Of a DNA stretch of 60,000 nucleotides, positions 24,235-36,000 are shown in pieces (the stretch's first letter is position 1; every line of letters starts with the position of its first letter). Location: NCBI GenBank assembly GCA_963575745.1, contig CAUYUJ010015838.1:477501-537500 (forward strand). Reading direction: 5' to 3'. Under the pieces are notes generated by a model, which was not told where the DNA came from, searched no databases, and saw nothing but the letters and a program-made list of their open reading frames with translations. The stretch is from Prorocentrum cordatum (lineage: Eukaryota; Sar; Dinophyceae; Prorocentrales; Prorocentraceae). A program made the translations under genes and the position numbers.

Positions 24235-25113
24235 CATGATGGGCCCACGAACCCGGAAAGGGATATAGACATGTGGAACATGGACACGCTTTCACTATAC
24301 CCAACTGGGCAACACCTCACGAAACATCCCACGAGACACTTCACGAAACATCCCACGAGACACCTCACGAAACATTCCACGAGACACCTCACGAAACATT
24401 CCACGAGACACCCCGCGAAACATTCCACGAGACACCCCACGAAACATTCCACGACGACAGGGCTGCTGCTGGGGTGTGGTCGTGCTGGGGTGTGGTCGTG
24501 CTGGGGTGTGGTCGTGCTGGGGGTGTGGTCGTGCTGGGGTGTGGTCGTGCTGGGGGGTGGTCGTGCTGGGGGGTGGTCGTGCTGGGGTGGGGTCGTGCTG
24601 GGGTGTGGTCGTGCTGGGGTGTGGTCGTGCTGGGGTGTGGTCGTGCTGGGGCGTGGTCGTGCTGGGGTGGGGTCGTGCTGGGGTGGGGTCGTGCTGGGGT
24701 GTGGTCGTGCTGGGGTGGTCCGCACCCTGTGATTTATCGATCGGGTCGTGCTGGGGTGTGGTCGTGCTGGGGTGTGGTCGTGCTGGGGTGTGGTCGTGCT
24801 GGGGTGTGGTCGTGCTGGGGTGTGGTCGTGCTGGGGTGTGGTCGTGCTGGGGCGTGGTCGTGCTGGGCGTGGTCGTGCTGGGGTGTGGTCATGCTGGGGG
24901 TGTGGTCGTGCTGAGGTGTCCCGCACCCTGTGATTTATCGATCGGGATTTCAAAAACAAGCGTTTCGCCTGAGACATCCTCAAATTTTAATCCGCCGGCC
25001 TCCTTCGACCTCGATATTTATCAGGGAAAGAATCCGCCGGCCTCCTTCAAGTTGGGCACGGGGGACTATGTTTACATACTAAAAGAGAACCCTGGGCCTG
25101 AGCCCTTTCCGGG
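24235..25113 (+). mobile_element. Composite element 6 (type A cargo), filled site
   Basis: Head CATGATGGGCCCACGAACC and tail GGGC-CTGA-GCCC, TTTCCGGG. A 24-bp array (24300-24462) and two 16-bp arrays (24468-24720 and 24745-24920). The left flank ends GAAGCGGAAAAAAA and the right flank starts AAAAAAAACGTGGCAG. The uninterrupted relative at 23520-23575 reads GGAGCAGAAAACACGTGGGA, which fixes both boundaries to within the A-run. Confidence 0.85.
24468..24920 (+). repeat. 16-bp minisatellite, two blocks
   Basis: Split at 24721-24744 by the same GTGATTTATCGATCGGG junction piece as in element 2. GGTGG and GCGTGG variants are fewer than in the other arrays. Confidence 0.9.
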
Positions 25114-25320
25114 AAAAAAAACGTGGCAGAACCAGACGGGCATATCGGGTGGGTAGACCCTAACATGCGGGTGACCAGGTCAAGCAGGCGGGTTGCTGAA
25201 GCGTGCGTCCTGCATGAATCGCGAGGAAGTCTCGAGCGACAGCAAGATTCGCAAATAAATCTGAAGGAAATCCGCATCGAGAGCGTGATTCCTGAGTGTC
25301 GAGGGCGCGGCGTCTGAAAA
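25114..25320 (+). repeat. Duplicated block between elements 6 and 7
   Basis: Continuation of the sequence interrupted by element 6. It carries GAACCAGACGGGCATATCGG and GCGAGGAAGTCTCGAGCGA and parallels 23540-23750. Element 7 interrupts it again. Confidence 0.75.
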
Positions 25321-27695
25321 CATGATCGACCCACGAACCCGGAAAGGAATGTAGAACTGTAACACATGGCAGCGTTTTCAAAGACACCTGATTGGGTGAC
25401 GGGCAAATGCAATGCTGAGTGTATCGATCTTGATGTACCCCGCCGAGGGCTGTGCTGTGCTGCGCCGTGCTGAATTGCGATGTGCCATGGCGCGACTGTG
25501 CTCTATAGCGTCGTGGATCGAGTCCTCCTTTGCATCCGAGTCCTGACCGAACTGATCTGGATCTTAAGCTCGAGCTGCCTGAACACATAGTAGCTGCCCC
25601 AGAGCTAATGGACAGGGGAACATGCCAGGAGGACGCGCCGCGAAACGTCCCAAGGGATGCGCCAGGCGACGTGCCAGGGGACGCGCCATGGGGTCGCACC
25701 GTAGGACGTGCCAAAGGACGCGCTACGGAACGTGCCAATGGATGTGCCACGGGATGTGCCAGGGGACGCGCCACGCGACGTGCCAGGGGGACTCGCCAAG
25801 GGACGCCCCACGGAACGTGCCAAGGAACGTGCCAAATTGCAATGCTGAGTGTATCGATCTTGATGTACCGTGCCGAGGGCTGTGCTGTGCTGCGCCGTGC
25901 TGAATTGCGATGTGCCATGGCGCGATTGTGCTCTATAGCCTCGTGGATCGAGTCCTCCTTTGCATCCGAGTCCTGACCGAACTGATCTGGATCTTAAGCT
26001 CGAGCTGCCTGAACACATAGTAGCTGCCCCAGAGCTAATGGACAGGGGACCATGCCAGGAGGACGCGACGCGGAACGTCTCAAGGGACGCGCCAAGCGAC
26101 GTGCCAAAGGACGTGCCATGGGGTCGCACCGCGGGACGTGCCAAGGGGACGCGCTACGGAACGTGCCAATGGATGTGCCATGGGATGTGCCAGGGGACGC
26201 GCCACGCGACGTGCCAGGGGGACTCGCCAAGGGACGCCCCACGGAACGTGCCAAGCGAGCGTGACGTGAATCCTCTGAATTCCTGCGAGCGGGACGTGAA
26301 AACAAACATTTCGCCTGATACATCCTCTGAGTTCTGGCCACCCACGAGGCTCCCGCTCGAGACATCCTCAACAAATTCTGAAAAACAAGCGTTTCGCTCG
26401 AGACATCCTGACAATATCCAAAGAATTCCTAGCAAAACAAGCGAATTAGTCGAGACATCCTCAACAAATTATGAAAAACAAGCGTTTCGCTCGAGACATC
26501 CTGTCAAAATCCAAAGAAATCCTCGCTAAACAAACGAATTAGTCGAGACATCCTCAAAATTCCTGCGCGCGGGACGCGGCACGCGCGAGACATCCTCGGA
26601 ATTCCTGCGAGCGGGACGTGAAAACAAGCATTTCGCTTGAGACATCCTCTCAATTCTGGCCACCCACGAGGCTCCCGCTCGAGACATCCCCCCAATTTTG
26701 CAAAACCAGCGTTTCGCTCGAGACATCCTCAACAAATTCTGAAAAACAAGCGTTTCGCTCGAGACATCCTGTCAAAATCCAAAGAATTCCTCGCAAAACA
26801 AGCGAATTAGTCGAGACATCCTCGAAATTCCTCCGCGCGGGACGCGGCCCGCGCGAGACATCCTTGGAATTCCCGCGAGCGGGACACGAAAACAAGCATT
26901 TCGCCTGAGACATCCTCTGAATTCTGGCCCCCCGCTCGAGACATCCCCAAAGTTTGCAGAAACCAGCGTTTCGCTCGAGACATCCTCCCCAAACTATGTA
27001 AAATAAGCGTTTCGCTCGAGACATCCGGTCAAAATTCTAAGAAATCCTGACAAAACAAACGAATTAGTCGAGACATCCTCGAAATTCCTGCGCGCGGGAC
27101 GCGGCCCGCGCGAGACATCCTTGGAATTCCCGCGAGCGGGACACGAAAACAAGCATTTCGCCTGAGACATCCTCTGAATTCTGGCCCCCCGCTCGAGACA
27201 TCTCCAAATTTTGCGGAAACCAGCGTTTCGCTCGAGACATCCTCCACAAACTATGTAAAATAAGCGTTTCGCTCGAGACATCCTGCCAAAGTTCTAAGAA
27301 ATCCTGACAAAACAAGCGAATTAGTCGAGACATCCTCGAAATTCCTGCGCGCGGGACGCGGCACGCGCGAGACATCCTCGGAATTCCTGCGCGCGGGGCG
27401 CTTTTCCGAGTCGCGGTCGGGGCTCCAGACCCCGTTATTTTTCGAGGATTCTGCGAAAAACGCTCCGCACCCTCTTTTTTACGAGGGAAAGCGGGGGTCT
27501 GCGGACCCCGTTATTTATCGAGGATCCGAGATGGGGGGCGAACTTTCCTCGAGCGGGCACGCACAAAACGCACTTTTTCTAAAAAAATCAGCACTTTACC
27601 TCGTTATTTATCGCAAATAATTTCGCCGGCGCTTGACCCGTCAGATCCGGGGGTAAACGGCTAAAAGAGAACCCTGGGCCCAAGCCCTTTCCGGG
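25321..27695 (+). mobile_element. Composite element 7 (type B plus large C array), filled site
   Basis: Head CATGATCGACCCACG and tail GGGC-CCAA-GCCC, TTTCCGGG. Two B units (25408-26255), then a long C-type array (26262-27420), then a module with GGGGTCTGCGGACCCC shared only with element 12. The flanks (GCGGCGTCTGAA on the left; TGTGAGGGCGTCCCACGCG on the right) match the uninterrupted 23740-23775. Confidence 0.85.
26262..27420 (+). repeat. C-type array with a ~253-270-bp higher-order unit
   Basis: GAATTAGTCGAGACATCC recurs near 26441, 26535, 26805, 27058 and 27311. Within each higher-order unit are six sub-repeats, each ending in GAGACATCC with a different upstream half, in fixed order. Confidence 0.85.
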
Positions 27696-28830
27696 AAAAA
27701 TGTGAGGGCGTCCCACGCGAGAGCGCGATTTCTGAGAAAGTCCCGCGCGAGAGCGCGATTTGGGAATAACTTGTGAGGAAGTCTTAGGCGGGAGCCGTCG
27801 TTGCTGTAAGTCGGGGGCGAGGGGCCGAATTCAGAGACCCAAGACTGCCCATGCTAAAAAAACAAGGTATGAGCCCCGGGTAGGGCACTTCGATTAAAAA
27901 ACATTATGTGCCCCGGAGGGGTGGTTCGACAATAATGATTCCTCAGTACTGAATTCAACAACAAGACCAACAACAATAGCAACAACAACACCGGCAACAA
28001 TGACAACACCAACAACAACCATACCAGAAACCGAAATTTCCGCTCGTTCGGCCAGCCCTGTGGTCAACAAGTCCAAGCGAGACAAACACGCTCGGCGAAG
28101 ACACCGAATGATCAAAACAACAACAACAACAACACCAGCAACAGGAACAACGGAAACGAACATGACAGCAATACCAACAACAGAGCCTGCATTCCGAACC
28201 ACGAAAACAACGACATCAACAGTAACAACAATAATGCAAGTACCAACCTGTGTCACTCATCGCGGCCATGCTTGGTTCGTACATCCTCTGGCGTGCTGTG
28301 GTCTGATCACAACGAGGAGCCACCAACAGTGTTAGCTAATACCATGGCCCGCACAAGAGAAACATCAGCAACAACGGCACCAGGGCAGAAAACACCACCA
28401 ACAACAGAACAATAGTAACGACAATAACCACAAACAACAAACAACGACACCACGACCACCAACACCACCAGAACACAACGCCGCCTCCAAAGGGTATTCC
28501 GTGACATACGAACGCCGCCTCCGAGACGACCTAGAAATTGCTTCGAAAAGGCCACAAGATTACTCCGTGAATCCTAGTTGACCAGAACATCTCCCGAATA
28601 TGGCTCCGCTGTGACTCCAATGCGTTTCTCCCTTCTGCCCGTGCTCGTGGCTTGGGCCAATTGGACGCCTGGGGGTGCTGGCCCTCCGCCCCCTCGCCGT
28701 CGTCCTCTTCCTCCTCCCCCTCGTCTTCGTCGCCCTCGTCCTCGTCGTCGTCGCTGTCCGCCTGGCCCTCCCGGCCCCACACATACCAGAAAACCGAATC
28801 CCCGACACAAGCCGAATCCAGAGTTTCTCT
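27696..28830 (-). repeat. Inverted counterpart of 8.78-9.83 kb, part 2
   Basis: Reverse-complement match to 8780-9830. Contains AAC/CAA-rich tracts at 27960-28240 and 28350-28480. No intact gene. Confidence 0.75.
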
Positions 28831-29189
28831 GATGCAGACGAACGAGAATGAGAGGACGGGGAGGAGAGAGGACAGGAATGAGAGTTGCGAGGAGGAGGGA
28901 GGAATTGGTTGGGGACAAGAACGCGTGATGATAGTGAAAGAGATCAGGATGAGCGGCCCTCCTGCTGTTCCTCCTCCTCCTCCTTCTCCATCGCATCCTC
29001 ATTTCCTCCACCTCCCCCTCTCTGCTACCTGCTCCTGCTCCGCTCCTCCTCCCGCTCCCTCCGTGGCGATCGTGATTCTTTCCTGGCGCAACGAACCGCC
29101 CGACGAGCGCTCGGTCCGGAGACCGCGACTGCCTGACTGCGCGCCAGATGGGGGGCGGGACAGCTGGGGGCGCCCGCCTGAGAGGGCGG
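28831..29189. other. Unassigned purine- and pyrimidine-rich stretch
   Basis: CTCCTCC-rich on the plus strand around 28960-29060. No gene or window repeat recognised. Confidence 0.4.
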
Positions 29190-29354
29190 GGGGGTGACCC
29201 GAAAGCTCCCGATCGGAAACCTTCTCCGAGACCTCCTCGAAAGACATCCGATGTCGTCCAAGCTCAGCCGCCCCGATGCGCAACACGCAACCCGTAGGTA
29301 GCGTGTTTGCACGGAGCTCAACGCGGAGATCGAAGACGTACGTCTGGCGCGGCA
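29190..29354 (-). CDS. Possible isolated exon, unknown protein
   Basis: A minus-strand open stretch begins MPRQTYVFDLRVELRANT and continues through IGAAELGRHRMSFEEVSEKV. It is low in the proline, arginine and glycine runs that mark spurious frames here. No splice sites or family could be confirmed, and it lies downstream of gene 1 on the same strand. It could equally be a chance open frame. Confidence 0.18.
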
Positions 29355-30014
29355 TGATCGCCAAGGCGTGAGCTGACACGAGCCGAACCAACACGCAGCG
29401 TGTGGACGCGGGCGTTTCGTTTCGAGCACGGCACGCGTTGCGCTTCAACACTGAGCATCGTTTAACCGACCCCTATCCCCCTGTGCGTGGGCTTGGTCCC
29501 ACTGGTCGATGCGCCCCCCCCCCCAGATGGGAGTCTAGGCACTTTCCTTCGGGCTTCGAGGGGTATGTCCCCCAAAATGGGGTGCTGAGATTTTGGGTAG
29601 GGATGGAGATGGGGAGAGGAGTCGGTCAAACGATCCCGAGCTTTTGAACACGGCACGTGCTGCGCTTGAACACGGGCGCATCTGGGGAAATCAAACGGTA
29701 CCGATACCACTGCTCCCCGGGGCCTCTCCCGGGGCGCGTTCTGACCAGGATTTCGAGGCGAATCCAGCGGTGGCGACGAGGGCCTCTGGGAAAACGAGAG
29801 AAGGCTACGTGGGTACGTTTTCCTCCTCTGAGCGTTGCGCTCCAGCACTGGCGCATCATGGCAGCCAAGCTTCCGAGAACCCCCTCGCAGCCCTTTGCAA
29901 AAGAGAGGGAGGAGGGAGCGGGAGAGTGAGAGCGGGAGAGGGCGAGGGAGAGCGGGGGGGGCCTCCGACGCGGGCGCGGTCCCCAAAGAACTTACGGTGC
30001 CCCCCGCGCGCTTC
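29355..30014. other. Region downstream of gene 1 without a recognised gene
   Basis: Holds a short direct repeat (GCACGGCACGCGTTGCGCTT at 29425 and a variant at 29645). A purine-rich GAGAG tract at 29885-29960 follows the stop of gene 1 on the minus strand. I see no polyadenylation signal that I would defend. Confidence 0.4.
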
Positions 30015-30095
30015 TCATAGCGGCTTCGTCGTGTCGATCTGGGGCACGCGCGGCGGCCCGGAGACCTGGCGCGGGCTGCGGACCTTGTGCGTCTC
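30015..30095 (-). CDS. Gene 1 exon 5 (C-terminal tail)
   Basis: ETHKVRSPRQVSGPPRVPQ followed by IDTTKPL and stop. The paralogue at 56319-56245 ends GPPRVPRIDTTRPL with the stop at the same place, which supports this as the shared last exon. No known sorting motif was recognised. Confidence 0.6.
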   Translation of the reverse strand, partial: ETHKVRSPRQVSGPPRVPQIDTTKPL

Positions 30096-33000
30096 CTCGA
30101 CGAGAAGGCGGAGCAGGACGAGCAGGAGAAGGAGGAGAAGGATGATGATGAGGAGGAGCAGAACAGCGACGAAGCCGAGGAGGTAGAGGATCATAATGAC
30201 GAGAACGTGAATGAAGATGAGAAAGCGGAAGTAGACAGAGAAGGAAGCAACACATGAGCAGAAAAAGGATGAGGCAAAGGGGAACACGGTGCCGCGCCAA
30301 AGCCGGCCCCGTAAACCCCGGAGGGCCACAGGGGGCCGAGACGAGCGGTCCAACGGACACCAGCCTGGCCAAGAATGAGCAGCCCAGGACGATCCCAACG
30401 CGCGCGTCTTGCCCTGCCGCCGCAGACCCCCGCGCACCGCGAGCAACACAACAGGTTATGGCGGGCGATTTGCCCCCCCCCCCCCCCCCCCCTCCGACCT
30501 GGGCCTCCACAAGGGGCGGTCCTCGAGCCGCGCGGGCCGTCCTCGAGCCGCGGGACCCGTGGGCAATGTCACCCGCGATCGAGGCGCCCCGGTCCGTGGG
30601 ATGGGGCCTCGGGAGCTCCCCGGAGGCCCGCGCCGTGCAGAAAAAGAGGTCACGGCGCCGCCAGAGGCCTGGGGTCTCTGGGATTCGAGGGAGAGCGTGC
30701 CCGGTCGAGTGCGCATCGGTTGATGCCGCTCGTGCGTCCTCGGGGCCCCATCCCTGAGGCCCCCATCCTTGAACTGTCGCCCTCCCCCGTGGATCCCCGC
30801 ATGCCCCCCCTCGGAGTGGCGGACGGGCCCGCGCGCGTCCCTTGACATCGCAAGGTTCACCGTGGGCTTGCAGCTTCCGCAGGGCTGCTCGCTCTGGGAG
30901 GCAAAGGACATGGCTGGGGGCGACGTCTTCATGTCATAGCCGACCACGTACTCGTAGAAAATCGGGGTGCCGAGGATCCATACGGGGCCGTTGCTTGAGG
31001 TCTGGTAGTCCATCTCTCCGAACATCGGTGTGCAGACCTTCTTCTTCGACTTCGCCAGGCGGGTGTCCGCAGGGATTTTGCGAACGCCCTCAAGCAATTT
31101 CAAAGCGCTCTCGGCCTGGTCGCCAGACACCTCCATGACGTACATGTGGCCGGGGATCTTCAGAGCCTGGGCCTTGCCATCGCTCCCGCGGATGTGGAAG
31201 TGGAGGTCGGGCAACTCGTCAAATCCCCCGTGCCCCCAGGACTCGCAGTCCATGAGAAGCAGCTGCAGCACGTCGGACTTGCTCATGCCCCCTTGCATGT
31301 TGAAGGGGTTCATGCCGTAGTGCTTGCTCATGGCCTCGCTCGCAATCTGCTCGGCCTGCTCCAGTTTGGTGAAGTTCTGGCGGCAGCGGTCCCAGCCGTC
31401 GCAGATGCCCTCCAAGAGGGCACCGATGTGCTCTTTCGGGCCCATCAGCATCGTGGTGCCAGAGTCAGGGATGGCACCGCACGGCGACCTGAGGAAGTGA
31501 GGGAGAAATAATCACATGAGCGGGAAGAGGGAAGCGGCGCTGGGCGACCTCTGACCCTTCGTCATGTTCGTGCCGTGGCAGAAGAGCACGTCCCCCACCG
31601 ACTTGCTCCCCACCGAAATGCCCCGAAAGTCCACGCCCCAGTGCTGGGTGCCCATGCCACCGAGGCCGTGCTTCAGGGGAGGCTCGCCGATGCGCAGGAC
31701 GCCGTCACCGCCGTCGTTGAAGCACATCGAGAAGCGACCGATCCCGGCCTGCTCCAGGAAACCCGTGGGCGAGTCACGGTGCTGGCGCTTGGGCTTCTCC
31801 AGAGCCGCCTTCAGAGCCTTGCGCATGTTCTGTTCAGGCGGGGCCGCCTGGCCGCCTTCGGGCCCGGAGGCGCCCATCTGGCTCACGATCTGCTTGATTA
31901 TGTCCTCCATGCTTTGGCCGCCAGCCACGGCAGACTCCTGCTTGCTCTCCTGCTCCTGCACTGCGGTCCAGTTTGTCGGCGGCTGCGGCAAGCCCAGGCC
32001 AAGGATACCTTCGAAGGGTCCATTGATGTTCAGTGCGCGGTCCGTCATGAGAAGCAGGCCATCTTTCAGTGAAGCGTTGACCTGGCCCACGCGCACCTGC
32101 TCCTGTGCCACCACAGCCTGGATCTGGCCGCTGCCGAAGGAGAGAACCATAGACACAGGTTCCTGGTCATCGCCGACCTCCAGGTGAAAGCTCGAAGATT
32201 TGTTCGAGCCAATGAAGCACCTGTCGGTCTTGTCGCACTTGCCCGCACTTTGACATTGGCATGACCTCAAATGAGTCTCAACATGACCGATACTCTACAT
32301 GTTCAACTGTCACGGGTGTTCCCATCTTTGGCTCCATTGCTGAGACCTCTAAACCATACACATAAATGTACACACAAATATGTATGCAATTCGACTACAT
32401 GTCTGTCGCCGTTTCCATGGATTCCCCTCAGCTGTTCAAATGCTGCCATGCTCACCCGCACCGTCCTGTCTCCATGTTGCCATGCGTTTCTTAAACGTTA
32501 CTAACTCTTTCAGACCTTGCCCGTACGAAACTGGTTTGGAGCTGCCCACCAAGGCAACAATATTAGTTAAGCAAGCGGGCTTCTGATTCTGAGGGAGGCT
32601 CAAGGGTCTCCGGCGAGCGCCGATTTCAACTGCTGCGTTTGCAACTCCTCTTCGCTATGTGGCCGCGCCGTTGTTTGTGTGTTATCGAGTTCCGCTCGCC
32701 TTTCTTCCCCAAACAGTGCTTGCACAGAAGAAGTCAGACCTTTTGTTCTAGGGAACTGGGCCTGAGTGGAGGCTATGCTGCCGCCGTCGCCGCCCTGTCG
32801 CCGCCTCGTCGTCGCCCATCATACGAGCATTGGTGGCGGTCTGGCGGCTATGTTGCCGACGCCGCCGCCCCGTCGCCGCCCCGTGTTTGCAGTAAGGGAT
32901 TTTACTTCTGTTCGAAGAAACTGAGCCTGGGTGGCGTCTAGCGGCTGCGTTGCCGCCGTCGCCGTCCTGTCGCCGCCCGTCGTCTGAGCCTGGGTGGCGG

Positions 33001-36000
33001 TGTGGCGGCTACGATGCCGCCGTGACCGCGGCATATGTCCTCCTTTCAAACAAAAAGAAGATCCACCACCCTCCCGAGGCCAAGGTAAAATATTCACCTT
33101 TTTCGTATTGCAACTTACAAAATGGTTCTGCCCCATCGCCCATCCGAAATATGAATTCGTACCATCCTAGGCCGGCCAGTATCGATCCACCCCCGTCATC
33201 CTCTGCAACATAGAAAATGCGCGCGCACTAGTTTATCTTTATCAAAAACCACCGTTTATAAAAAAACAACAGTTTCCAAACATGCAACGCAACACACTGT
33301 GACGAAGAGCGCCCGCGCGCGTCGTCGCGTGCGCATGCCGCAACCCTTCAAAAAATTGTCTCCGTAATGATTTCAAAATCGAGTGTCCAACAAACATAAA
33401 CCACAATGGGTTCGCAACGCTGGTTTCCAATCAAAGTTTGCGCGCTGTTGCAAATTCGCAAGGGAACCAAACAATTTTTTGTTTTTTTTCAACGTGCTCA
33501 GAACATTCTACCAAACGGGCTTCGCGCGCGCGCATGTCGAAATCGTTCAAATGCCCCTTGCGCGCGTGCTGTTGCAAGAGTCCTTCGCAAAAAAAACGAA
33601 GTGTGCACGAGCGCGTCGTCGCGCGCGCATGCTGGAATCAATTCAAAACCTTGGTTCATAAAGATTTCAAAACCGACAGACCCGAAACCACAGGGGGAAG
33701 AGAAGCATGATCGACCCAAGAACCTGGAAAGGACAAAAATGTAACGCATGGCAACGTTTTCAAAGACACCTACACCTGATTGGGTGACGGGCAACTGCAA
33801 TGCTGATTATATCGATCTTGATGTACCCTGCCGAGGGCTGTGCTGTGCTGCACCGTGCTGAATTGCGATGTGCCATGCCGCGATTGTGCTCTATAGCATC
33901 GTGGATCGAGTCCTCCTTTGCATCCGAGTCCTGACCGAACTGATCTGGATCTTAAGCTCGAGCTATCTGAACACATAGTAGCTGCCCCAGGGCTAATCGA
34001 CAGGGGGACATGCCAGGAGGACGCGCCGCGAAACGTCCCAAGGGATGCGCCAGGCGACGTGCCAGGGGACGTGCCATGGGGTCGCACCGCGGGACGTGCC
34101 AAGGCGGCGCGCTACGAAACGTGCCAATGGATGTGCCACGGGATGTGCCAGGGGGACTCGTCCAGGGCCGCCCCACGGAACGTGCCAAGGAACGTGCCAA
34201 GTTACAATGCTGAGTGTATCGATCTTGATGTACCGTGCCGAAGTCTGTGCTGTGTGCGTCGTGCTGAATTGCGATGTGCCATGCCGCGATTGCGCTCTAC
34301 AGCGTTGTGGATCGAGTCCTCCTTTGCATCCGAGTCCTGACCGAACTGATCTGGATCTTAAGCTCAAGCTGCCTGAACACATAGTAGCTGCCCCAGAGCT
34401 ACAGGGGAACATGCCAGAAGGACGCGCCGCGGAACGTCTCAAGGGACGCGCCAAGCGACGTGCCAGGGGACGTGCCATGGGGACGCACCGCGGGACGTGC
34501 CAAGGGGGCGCGCTACGGAACGTGCTGGGGACAAGCGTTTCGCTCGACACATCCTGTCAACATCCTCATGCTAGACATCCGCCTGAGCGACCTGGACACG
34601 TGAAATGAAGCGTTTCGCTCAACACATCCTCAACACATTCTCATGCTGCCTAGACATCCGCATGGGCGAGTTGGAAACGCGAAAACAAATGGTTCGCTCG
34701 AGACATCCTCAACACATCTTCATGTGAGACGTCCGCCTGGGTGACCTGGGCACGTGAAAACAAGCGTTTCGCTCGAGACGTTTTCAACACCTCCTCATTC
34801 TAGACATCAGCCTGGGCGACCTATACACGTGAAAGCAAACGTCTCGCTCGAGACATCGTGACCTGGACCCGTGAAAACAAGCGCATCGCTCGAGACATTC
34901 TCAACACATCCTCATGCTAGGCATCCGCCTGGGCAACCTGGACACGTGCAAACAAACATTTCGATCGAGACTTCCTTAACACATCCTCATGCTAGACAGC
35001 CGCCTGGGCGACGAGAACGCGTGAACCCAATCGTTTCGCTCGAGACATCCTCAACAAATCCTGGCGCTAGACCTCTGCCTGGGCAACCTGGAGGCGTGAA
35101 ACCAATCATCTCGCTCGAGACATCCTCAAGACCTGGGCACGTGAAAACAAGTATTTCACTTGAGAGATCCCCTGAATCCTGGTCCCCAGGAGAGAACAGT
35201 CTATAACACAAAACAAGCGTTTCGCTCGAGACATCCTCAACCAATTCTGAAAAACAAGCGTTTCGCTCGAGACATCGTCGAATTATAACTCGCCGCCCCA
35301 CCTCGACCTCGATATTTATCGGAGAAGAAATTCGCTGGCCCACCTCGAGCCAAACCCGGGGGTAAACCATCTAAAAGAGAACCCTGGGCTTAAGCCCTTT
35401 CTGGGAAAAAACAGGTTTCGCTACATCCAGTTTAAGGAAAGCCTGCCCTCGCGCTCTTGCGAATTCTTACGAAAACCATAGGGCGTTCAACATTTTCATT
35501 GAATTCTGCACAACCGGCCTCTTGCGCCGCACGTCGAAATTATTCGAACGTCCTTGCGCGCGCGCTGGGGGGCACGACCCGAATCAAATAATACCATGCG
35601 GCCGCTGACGCACGTCGGCCGCGCGCGCATGTCGAACTCATTCCTCCAAGACCTTCATCACCGACGCGAAGACGCCGTCATTGTCGTCGGCTTGGTCAGC
35701 AACGGCGCCGTCATTGGCCGTGCCGTCGTCGCTGTCACCATCGTCACCAGCATCGCTACTATCATCATCGTGTCTACCATCGTCGACGTTGCCATGATAC
35801 CGCGCCCGCCGAAGTCGTCGACTCGCACTGAAGTGCTCGCTGGAATGTGCCCGACGGCCAGTTCCACCGCAGCCGCGCCGGTCGCGCCAAACTAGCTGGC
35901 CGCTGCGCGCGCCTGCATGCGCGGGCTGGCGCGGCCGCACAGATGCACCAGCCAACGCCAAGCACTCATCGCAATCGCCGCCGCATGGGTCTCACAAACC

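Noticed and set aside
26262-27420. CRISPR-like array (short repeat with spacers)
   Set aside because: The spacers are themselves repeated in a fixed order and within other elements, the setting is eukaryotic, and no cas genes are present.
30060-30330. C-terminal membrane anchor on protease gene 1 (Leu/Ile-rich frame before exon 5)
   Set aside because: The hydrophobic frame lies on a pyrimidine-rich tract just upstream of the acceptor and is absent from gene 2, so it is more likely intron.
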